64,000 nucleotides of DNA from positions 1-64,000 of the IMG/VR virus record IMGVR_UViG_3300032322_002033; one strand, written 5' to 3'. The translations under genes and the position numbers were made by a program. Shown one piece after another: positions 56,993 to 64,000 of this stretch. Each line of letters starts with the position of its first letter. The first letter of the stretch is position 1. Origin of the DNA: a virus. The notes beneath the pieces were generated by a model. That model ran no database searches. It saw only the letters and a program-made list of their open reading frames with translations, and was not told where the DNA came from.

Positions 56993-58398
56993 TGGGAATT
57001 TTTAGTGGAATAGTAAACTATCAAAATTTTGAGGTAGAATCAGGTATAACATCTAATTTTTTTATATCTCCAACTATCTCCGCTAATACAATTTCAGGTG
57101 GGGCATTATCGGCTTTATATGTTGCTAGCGGAAAAGTTACAAATCAGGAGTTTAAATATTTGAGTGGAACTACATCAAGTATTCAAATTCAAATAAATTC
57201 TTTAGCAAATAAAAACGAACAGTTTGTTTCTTATAGTGCGAGTACTAATTTAGATAATGATAAAAGTAGTATTGCGGGAAATGCTATAACATTTAGTCAA
57301 GGAAATAAAGAACTACTTATTAATACCACATTAACCAGTACTGAATTTGTTTGGATTAATTTTAATATGACGGACATATCCGTAACATCAATAACTAATT
57401 GGAATCCAACAGGTTTTCAAACAAATAATAATAATAGAGCTACACATATAATAATTGGTGGGGGGTCAACATCTGTCTATCCTTCAGTAATTTCAGGATT
57501 AACTGGTGGTACTAATGGTAGAATTGCAATAATAAGTAATTTGGGTACAGGATTTCCTGTGATATTTGAAAATAATAGTTCAAAATGTCCGACAATTTGT
57601 AAATTTAATTTTTCAAATAACGAGGCATATTTTTTACCTCATAACGCAACTATGACTTTAATATATGATGGAGAGTCTCAGTCGTGGAAGGAATTTTATC
57701 CATTAACAAGAGAAAGTATGTTTTCTACATACCAAGACTTTAACTATGTTGGTCGAAATACTAATTTTGGAAATGGTGCTTATGGTAGATTTTATTCATC
57801 GCAAGGAGTAATTGCATATACAGGTTTTAATGATACTAATAGTGTTATTTCTTTTAGGGGTACGAGTACTTATGCAGCACCTGGATTATCCGCAAGCTAT
57901 TGTGCCGGAAGAGTCCCCCAAAGCTTAGGAGGTTCACAGTTCACTTTTTTTTTATCAAAAGTTGCAATTGATAATGATTTTGCAGGTCAAATGACTTTTG
58001 AAAACACAGTTGCGGTATTAAATAACGGCAAAGTCAATAATTATGGACAGGTGTGTGGTGCGGTAGGTACGGCAGCTAGTTCTAATCAGCATTGGATGAT
58101 TTCTGGGAATAATTGGGTAAATATGGCAACAGTTGCTGGGTCGATAGTTCAAGTTACGCCTACAAATTTATTGGCATCTGATAGTGTGTTTAATTTTGTG
58201 TATTTAGGTATTGCAAATAATAATACAAGATGTTTTTGGTTTTATTCTAAAGACGGAAATGAATATGAAATAAGTAACATTAGAGCACAAGCATCTAATA
58301 ATTTTATGGCAGGATTTGGGGCAGGTGTAAGGATAGTTACGCCAACAACAATCACACCAACTTTATTTGTTGACTGGTATGGAATGAATTTAAATTAA
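56992..58398 (+). CDS. Tail-fibre paralogue A (fibre family with ConA-like end)
   Basis: 468 aa. Shared family features are FKYLSGTTSSIQIQINSLAN near residue 60, NRATHIIIGGGSTSVYPSVI, NGRIAIISNLGTGFPVIFEN and NATMTLIYDGESQSWKEFYP in the middle. The C-terminal beta-domain (GVIAYTGFNDTNSVISFRGT; FFLSKVAIDNDFAGQMTF; TPTLFVDWYGMNLN) is divergent. First of three tandem paralogues, with no spacing to the next. Confidence 0.74.
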   Translation: MGIFSGIVNYQNFEVESGITSNFFISPTISANTISGGALSALYVASGKVTNQEFKYLSGTTSSIQIQINSLANKNEQFVSYSASTNLDNDKSSIAGNAITFSQGNKELLINTTLTSTEFVWINFNMTDISVTSITNWNPTGFQTNNNNRATHIIIGGGSTSVYPSVISGLTGGTNGRIAIISNLGTGFPVIFENNSSKCPTICKFNFSNNEAYFLPHNATMTLIYDGESQSWKEFYPLTRESMFSTYQDFNYVGRNTNFGNGAYGRFYSSQGVIAYTGFNDTNSVISFRGTSTYAAPGLSASYCAGRVPQSLGGSQFTFFLSKVAIDNDFAGQMTFENTVAVLNNGKVNNYGQVCGAVGTAASSNQHWMISGNNWVNMATVAGSIVQVTPTNLLASDSVFNFVYLGIANNNTRCFWFYSKDGNEYEISNIRAQASNNFMAGFGAGVRIVTPTTITPTLFVDWYGMNLN

Positions 58399-59949
58399 AT
58401 GGGAAAAATAGTTAAAACATATGGAAATTTATCAGTATCCTCGACAGCTAATACCTTGTCCTTTACCTCAAATACAATAAATGGTGGGCTATTATTAGGG
58501 AATATTGATGCGTCATTTATAGGAACCGGAGATTCTTTGACTAACAAATCAAATTTTGTAACCAATATTGAATTTATTTATTTGTCAGGATTAACAGGTC
58601 ACGTGCAAACACAGATAAATGAAAAATCTTATAGTAGTCTGTCGTATCTAACAACTTTATCATCCCCAAACTTAATTAATTCAAAAATAATTTCCGCAGA
58701 TACTAATATAAAATTTGTAACAAGTTCAACAGAAATAGTAATTAATCAGTGGATAGGAGCGTTAGAATTCGGTTCAATTAGTGTATCAACATCGGGGGAT
58801 AGCTCATATTCTGTAAATAATTTAACTTTGACTGGTTGGAACGATGTATACCCTAATAGGGCATTACAAATTAAAATAAATCCTCTATGTGTCTTGAAAT
58901 TAACAGGTTTGGTTGGGGGTTCTGACGGCAGAATGGTAACAATAACAAATGTTGGGAATTTTTTAATAATTATTGAAAATTTAAGTCAGAATAGTAACTC
59001 TGACAATAATTTTTCACTTTACAATAAAACCAGTTATTTTTTGGGTAAGAATTCATCAATTAATTTTTTATACAATAATAATTTAAAAAAATGGGTACAA
59101 AATCTATCGTATCCTAATAACGAATTTTTAATTTACGATGATTTTACAAAGTCTTATTTTGCAGATATTACAACAACTTCATTATATTCAGGTTTAACTT
59201 CAGCATCAACACTATCAACAATAATTTATAGTGGTGGAACACAACCAGGAGCTACTTTTGTACCTGGATTTAGAACCTTTTCAGGATGTGCCACAGGTGC
59301 TGTCGAATTATATAAAAATTTTCAAAATAATTCAACAAATTCAACATCTTCGATATCTATAGGTTTTAGGGATAATTATAAAGGATTTCAATCTAAAACA
59401 GGATATTCTATGACAATTATTTCTAAATTCACCTCAATTAAAAACGTTCCCCCATTTTTAGGTCCTTTGGATAATTGGGCATTAACTTTAGGTACTAAAA
59501 ATGTTAATATTTTAACAAATTACTCAGCAACCACAAATAGTAATACCATATTTCCAAATTTTAATGGAGGTACTTTTTGGTTGTTTGATTATAGTGGTAG
59601 TCCACAATATGCAAGATTTGCGGTTCAGGACACTTCAAACTCAACAATCGTAAAAAATTCAACTTTTAATTTATTAGATATTACAGGTAACACTTTTAAA
59701 ACTTTTGGGGTTTATTCATTAACACCTTCAGGGTCTTCTTTTGGTAGTTCTACTTTTTTTTGGTGTGTAAATTCAGGAAGTTCTGAAAATTATATAATAG
59801 AGCCACCAATATTCCATACAGGAGGGACTATAAATGGATATCCTTCACTTACTTTTTACGGTGCTTACAATTATAGTGGTAATAGTAATTTTAATAATGT
59901 ATCTAAAATTGTTGTGGACAATTTTGGATTTGATTTTAAAAAAATATAA
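58399..59949 (+). CDS. Tail-fibre paralogue B
   Basis: 516 aa. Same plan as its neighbours: GNIDASFIGTGDSLTNKSNF, IEFIYLSGLTGHVQTQINEK, NRALQIKINPLCVLKLTGLV, GRMVTITNVGNFLIIIENLS and SINFLYNNNLKKWVQNLSY. The C-terminal domain (TPSGSSFGSSTFFWC, FHTGGTINGYPSLTFYG) is nearly the same in pattern as paralogue C. Starts one base after the previous stop and ends 1 nt before the next ATG. Confidence 0.75.
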   Translation: MGKIVKTYGNLSVSSTANTLSFTSNTINGGLLLGNIDASFIGTGDSLTNKSNFVTNIEFIYLSGLTGHVQTQINEKSYSSLSYLTTLSSPNLINSKIISADTNIKFVTSSTEIVINQWIGALEFGSISVSTSGDSSYSVNNLTLTGWNDVYPNRALQIKINPLCVLKLTGLVGGSDGRMVTITNVGNFLIIIENLSQNSNSDNNFSLYNKTSYFLGKNSSINFLYNNNLKKWVQNLSYPNNEFLIYDDFTKSYFADITTTSLYSGLTSASTLSTIIYSGGTQPGATFVPGFRTFSGCATGAVELYKNFQNNSTNSTSSISIGFRDNYKGFQSKTGYSMTIISKFTSIKNVPPFLGPLDNWALTLGTKNVNILTNYSATTNSNTIFPNFNGGTFWLFDYSGSPQYARFAVQDTSNSTIVKNSTFNLLDITGNTFKTFGVYSLTPSGSSFGSSTFFWCVNSGSSENYIIEPPIFHTGGTINGYPSLTFYGAYNYSGNSNFNNVSKIVVDNFGFDFKKI

Positions 59950-59950
59950 T

Positions 59951-61489
59951 ATGTCAGAAATAGGTCAAATAAGAGGAAGATTTGTTAGTTCAAACTTTAG
60001 TGGGTTTTCAAACAGTCTTAGTTCAACTACAATATCAGCCACTACTTTTTTTGGTAATATTAGTGCCAAATTTATAGGTACGGGTACAACAATTGGGGAT
60101 ACCCCAAATTTTGTGACTGACTTAGAATTTTCATATTTATCCGCAACGACCTCTAACATTCAAACTCAAATCAATACTAAAGCGAGAAAATTAGACCCAT
60201 TTTTAACTTATTCTTCAGAGACTAATTTAACAGATTACCGACAAATTTCGGCCGGAACAAACATAAATTTTACATCATCCACTACTAATTTTGGAATTTC
60301 TGCAAAATTTGATTTATTTAACCCAAATATAGTTTATGATACACCAACAATTCCCTCAAATAAAATAATTTTAGATTATTTCCCAAATGGGTGGTCTAAC
60401 ACCTATCCAAACAGAGCAACTCATTTAATAATTAACCCAACAGGAGTAACCCAAATATTTAATTTGAGTGCAAACACATTCGACTCACAATTAAATAGAT
60501 TTGTAACAATCACAAACGTTGGTAACTATGTAATAATATTAGGAGGTACCCCATCATCAAGGGTTGGAAAATTTGAGGGAATCCCCACAATAGTGATGGG
60601 TGGAATGGCAAATTCAAGTTACACAACTGGATTTTATTTAATGCCTAATAAAAGTGTAAGTTTCGTTTGGTATAATTTTAATTGGTATATGATAAATTCA
60701 TATTTGGCGGATAAACAATGCGGTCTGGATGCTAATGATTTATTTTTAGTTGTACCTGATACCGCAAATTCCCCTTTGAATAGCGGATTAAATCTACAGT
60801 CAAAAAACTACACAATGTGGTGTGACCCAAGTCTAACTCGTTCTTGTTTTGGTGGGGACCATGGTGCCCTCTTAAACGGATATATTGCATTTGGGGCACC
60901 AAATAACGGTTCGTGTTCTATAGGCTCTTTTTCTAATACCGCATTTCAATCTCAATCAGGTATGTCTTTTTTATACACAGTAATGACTAGAGCTAAATTT
61001 GTGGTGGATAATTATCGAACCACTAAAATATTTGGAACTCAAAATAGATTATCAACGACCTCATATACTGCATTAACAAATAATTTCCAAACCATCCCTA
61101 ATCTTGGTGGGGGGACATTTATGTTAAATGATTACAGACGTAACCAAAACTATTGGTCCATGTGCGTACAAACTCAAGATGGTTCTACAATTGTCTCATC
61201 GTCTACTTTGCCTTTTTCAGCATTGACCTCAGAAACTGTTGCGGTACATTTTGGATTATACACAATAAATCCATCAGGTAGTAGTTTAGGTAGTACAACA
61301 TTTTTTTGGAGAAAGACTTCCGACACGTATTGGACTATTGAAAATGAGATATTTCACACCGGTTCAACTATCAACGGTAACCCTTCATATGTATTATACG
61401 GGATTACAGGTAACAGCTCATCTATATCGACACGAGAATGTCAACAAGATTTGTATTATATGGGACACGCGGTTGGTTATTTAAATTGA
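59951..61489 (+). CDS. Tail-fibre paralogue C
   Basis: 512 aa from the ATG at 59951, which follows the previous stop by 1 nt. An earlier in-frame Met (59834) lies inside paralogue B and gives a hydrophobic leader that looks like out-of-frame reading. Shared blocks are ISAKFIGTGTTIGDTPNFVT, FSYLSATTSNIQTQINTKAR, NRATHLIINPTGVTQIFNLS and RFVTITNVGNYVIILGG. INPSGSSLGSTTFFWRKTSD and IFHTGSTINGNPSYVLYG follow. C-terminal ConA-like end suggests glycan or protein binding. Last gene of the fibre run. Confidence 0.77.
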   Translation: MSEIGQIRGRFVSSNFSGFSNSLSSTTISATTFFGNISAKFIGTGTTIGDTPNFVTDLEFSYLSATTSNIQTQINTKARKLDPFLTYSSETNLTDYRQISAGTNINFTSSTTNFGISAKFDLFNPNIVYDTPTIPSNKIILDYFPNGWSNTYPNRATHLIINPTGVTQIFNLSANTFDSQLNRFVTITNVGNYVIILGGTPSSRVGKFEGIPTIVMGGMANSSYTTGFYLMPNKSVSFVWYNFNWYMINSYLADKQCGLDANDLFLVVPDTANSPLNSGLNLQSKNYTMWCDPSLTRSCFGGDHGALLNGYIAFGAPNNGSCSIGSFSNTAFQSQSGMSFLYTVMTRAKFVVDNYRTTKIFGTQNRLSTTSYTALTNNFQTIPNLGGGTFMLNDYRRNQNYWSMCVQTQDGSTIVSSSTLPFSALTSETVAVHFGLYTINPSGSSLGSTTFFWRKTSDTYWTIENEIFHTGSTINGNPSYVLYGITGNSSSISTRECQQDLYYMGHAVGYLN

Positions 61490-61534
61490 CAAACCCAAAT
61501 TTGTAAATTATAATTAAACCAAAATAAGGTAAAC

Positions 61535-61552
61535 TCCGACCTATAATTCGGA
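61535..61552 (+). promoter_or_regulatory. Small hairpin upstream of DNA polymerase gene
   Basis: TCCGA (61535-61539) and TCGGA (61548-61552) can pair around an 8-nt loop, 25 nt before the polymerase ATG, in an 88-bp gap that otherwise shows no signal. In T4, gp43 represses its own translation by binding a hairpin before its gene. The stem here is short, so this is weak. Confidence 0.25.
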
Positions 61553-61577
61553 AGCAAATACACCAAAAGTTTAATTT

Positions 61578-64000
61578 ATGATATCAAATGAAGAAATTGA
61601 GAATTTCCTACAAGGAAATGACGATGAGAAATACATCATCGGAGTAGAATACGATTACGTCAAAGATTGTGTTTGGAAAATTATTGAAGACCCTATTCAC
61701 GGAAAACTAATTAAAAAAGATACATTCATCCCATTTGCATGGGTTGGTGACTTACGTGGATTAAACTTTTATCAATCATCAAAAGCGTTACAGAAAGAAG
61801 CAATGACAAAACATAAGATTGTCATTGAAAAATTACGAACTGATGGTAATGAGCGATTAGAAAAAGGTTTGACATTTATGGTTAAATCCCTAAATGGTTA
61901 TCGTTCTCTTATTCAGTTTTTTAGAGATGGTGGAGTTGACCCTTGGGGTGAAAAGACCAAAGGACTTATCCTTATTCTACCACCTGTTGAGCAATTTCTA
62001 GTTACAAAGGAGAAACGACTATTCAAAGGATTTGACGATTACAATAGTATTACGAGGTTTGTATTTGACTTAGAGACGACCGCATTAGAACCAAAGGATG
62101 GTCGTATCTTTATGATAGGGATGAAAACCAATAAAGGTTTTAGTCAAGTAATTGAGTGTTCAACTGAAGAACAAGAAAGAGAAGGTATTATCAAATTCTT
62201 TAATACCATAGATGAACTTAAACCAAGTATCATTGCATCTTATAACGGATTTAACTTTGACTGGTTTTGGATATTTGAAAGAGCCAAGGCTCTAAAATTG
62301 GATATTAAGAAAGTTGCAAAAACTCTTAATCCAATTAACCCAATCAAACAATCTGAAAGTATGTTGAAACTCGCAAACGAGGTTGAAAGATTTAATCAGA
62401 CATCTATGTGGGGGTATAACGTTGTGGATACATTACATGCAGTTAGAAGAGCTCAAGCAATTAACTCATCTATTAAATCTGCGGGTTTGAAGTATATCAC
62501 CCAATATATTAAAGCCGAGGCCGCTGACCGAGTTTATATTGACCACACAGATATTGGTTCGTTCTACGCTAAGAAAGAAGAGTATTGGTTAAACATCCAA
62601 AACGGAAAATATAAGAAAGTGGGGATTGATACCTCAATTGATGAAGCGTGTTCCAAACATTCAAATGTTTATATTAAAACAACAGGTGATGATTTGGTTG
62701 AACGATACCTTGACGATGACTTGGAGGAAACTTTAACCGTAGATGAGGAATTCAATCAGGGTTCGTTCCTACTTGCGTCTTTGGTCCCAACAACATATGA
62801 AAGGGTTTCCACTATGGGAACTGCAACATTATGGGAAATTCAAATGAGAGCTTGGTCATACAAACATAATTTGGCAATTCCCGCAAAGAATGAAAAAACA
62901 GAATTTGTTGGTGGATTATCGCGACTACTTAAAGTAGGATACTCAACTGATGTATTGAAACTTGACTTCTCGTCACTTTACCCTTCAATACAACTTGTAC
63001 ACGATGTATTCCCAACTTGTGATATTACAGGAGCAATGAAAGGAATGTTAAATTACTTCCGTAATACTCGTATTAAGTATAAAAACTTGGCTAAAGAATA
63101 TGCCGATATAGATAAGAAACAATCGACATCTTATGATAGAAAACAATTACCGATTAAGATTTTCATCAATAGTATGTTTGGCGCGTTATCTGCACCACAG
63201 GTATATCACTGGGGTGATATGTATATGGGTGAACAGATTACTTGTACAGGACGACAATACCTTCGTCAGATGTTACGTTTCTTTATGAAACGAGGTTATA
63301 CTCCACTTGTATGTGATACGGATGGTATGAACTTCTCATTACCTGAAGGTGGTGTGGATGATAGAAGATACATTGGTAAGGGTAACAATTGGTTGGTTAA
63401 AGAAGGTAAGGAATACAAAGGTTATGATGCTGATGTTGCCGAGTTTAACGATATGTTTATGAAAGGTGCGATGGGTCTTGACTGTGATGGAACTTGGAAA
63501 TCTTGTATGAACATTGCTCGTAAGAACTATGCAACAATGGAACATAATGGTAAGATTAAACTTACAGGTAACTCAATTAAGAGTAAGAAACTACCACTTT
63601 ATATTGAGGACTTTTTGGACAAAGGAATTAAGATGTTGTTAGAAGGTGATGGTCAATCATTTGTTGAATGGTATTACGAGTACTTGGAAGTAATCTTTAA
63701 CCAACAAATTCCATTAATGAAGATTGCCCAAAGAGCAAAGGTTAAGTTATCAATTGACGATTATAAAAAACGTTCAAAGGAAAAGACCAAAGCTGGTAAT
63801 GAGATGTCTCGTATGGCTCATATGGAATTGGCAATCCGTGATGGTATTGCCGTGAGTTTAGGTGATGTAATATTCTATGTAAATAATGGTGTTAAAGCAT
63901 CGCACGGAGATGTCCAAAAGGTTAATAAACCTAAAAAAGGGTGGTCACAATCTGATTTGGATAATATGATGGAAGGATATGGTAAAATACCTCGTGAAAT
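61578..64000 (+). CDS. Family B DNA polymerase (gp43-like), 3' end outside window
   Basis: 807 residues visible, no stop before the edge (T4 gp43 is 898). Replicative polymerase with proofreading. Exo I VFDLETTAL (D164, E166), Exo II ASYNGFNFDWF (N223, D228) and a likely Exo III YLDDDLEET define the exonuclease. Pol A LDFSSLYPSIQ (about 462-472), Pol B KIFINSMFGALS (527-538) and Pol C VCDTDGMNFS (578-587, catalytic D580 and D582) define the polymerase. Thumb sequences follow (KNYATMEHNGKIKLTGNSIK). Codon use is richer in C-ending codons than the fibre genes. First gene of a replication module. Confidence 0.96.
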   Translation, partial: MISNEEIENFLQGNDDEKYIIGVEYDYVKDCVWKIIEDPIHGKLIKKDTFIPFAWVGDLRGLNFYQSSKALQKEAMTKHKIVIEKLRTDGNERLEKGLTFMVKSLNGYRSLIQFFRDGGVDPWGEKTKGLILILPPVEQFLVTKEKRLFKGFDDYNSITRFVFDLETTALEPKDGRIFMIGMKTNKGFSQVIECSTEEQEREGIIKFFNTIDELKPSIIASYNGFNFDWFWIFERAKALKLDIKKVAKTLNPINPIKQSESMLKLANEVERFNQTSMWGYNVVDTLHAVRRAQAINSSIKSAGLKYITQYIKAEAADRVYIDHTDIGSFYAKKEEYWLNIQNGKYKKVGIDTSIDEACSKHSNVYIKTTGDDLVERYLDDDLEETLTVDEEFNQGSFLLASLVPTTYERVSTMGTATLWEIQMRAWSYKHNLAIPAKNEKTEFVGGLSRLLKVGYSTDVLKLDFSSLYPSIQLVHDVFPTCDITGAMKGMLNYFRNTRIKYKNLAKEYADIDKKQSTSYDRKQLPIKIFINSMFGALSAPQVYHWGDMYMGEQITCTGRQYLRQMLRFFMKRGYTPLVCDTDGMNFSLPEGGVDDRRYIGKGNNWLVKEGKEYKGYDADVAEFNDMFMKGAMGLDCDGTWKSCMNIARKNYATMEHNGKIKLTGNSIKSKKLPLYIEDFLDKGIKMLLEGDGQSFVEWYYEYLEVIFNQQIPLMKIAQRAKVKLSIDDYKKRSKEKTKAGNEMSRMAHMELAIRDGIAVSLGDVIFYVNNGVKASHGDVQKVNKPKKGWSQSDLDNMMEGYGKIPRE

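Noticed and set aside
59834-59950. Longer N-terminus for the last fibre paralogue
   Set aside because: The extra 39 residues are hydrophobic, read out of frame through the end of the previous gene and have no counterpart in the two paralogues.

Overview
This window is a piece of a large, AT-rich, T4-like myovirus genome (tailed phage, Caudoviricetes). The T4-type head module is plain: large terminase, portal, prohead protease, acidic core scaffold and major capsid protein, in T4 order, plus a gp55-like late sigma factor, PhoH, dUTPase and a family B DNA polymerase that runs off the right edge. The host is probably a member of the Bacteroidota. Start codons are preceded by A-rich stretches rather than Shine-Dalgarno sequences, one promoter fits the Bacteroidota pattern (TTG-N19-TAnnTTTG), and two small proteins resemble families I associate with Bacteroidota (DUF4494-like, DUF6576-like). 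The host call is inference.

Layout. 1-9.5 kb, + strand: head genes with four clear hairpin terminators. 9.5-13 kb, mostly - strand: small proteins, several with an N-terminus like the T4 internal-protein capsid-targeting sequence, and an HNH endonuclease. 13-18.5 kb, - strand: large virion or baseplate candidates, one with a gp5-like OB-fold start. 18.5-19.3 kb: gp55-like sigma factor. 19.3-37.5 kb, - strand: a long, tightly overlapping run of glycosyltransferases, two methyltransferases, a sugar epimerase, a Gfo/Idh/MocA oxidoreductase, a hexapeptide acyltransferase and UDP-galactopyranose mutase, with phoH, a HAD-like gene, dUTPase and a DnaQ-like exonuclease embedded. 37.5-40.1 kb, - strand: small unknowns including a WYL-like protein. 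40.1-61.5 kb, + strand: adhesion and tail-fibre genes (beta-propeller, Cys-rich ConA-like protein, short fibres, BppU-like Ig proteins, paralogous fibres with 264-bp tandem repeats), interrupted by five more glycosyltransferase-type genes. 61.6 kb to end: DNA polymerase.

How it fits together. An 8-bp TATTTAT(A/T/C) element sits upstream of many late-type genes on both strands, usually 12-15 nt before the ATG. It is the best candidate for the late promoter read by the gp55-like sigma. The two glycan clusters (about 23 genes) look able to make and attach a complex glycan, probably with galactofuranose (epimerase plus mutase), to virion proteins or to the host surface. The fibre region shows strong modular duplication.

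No stretch longer than 300 bp lacks a gene. I recognised no tRNA genes, CRISPR arrays, insertion sequences or integrase.
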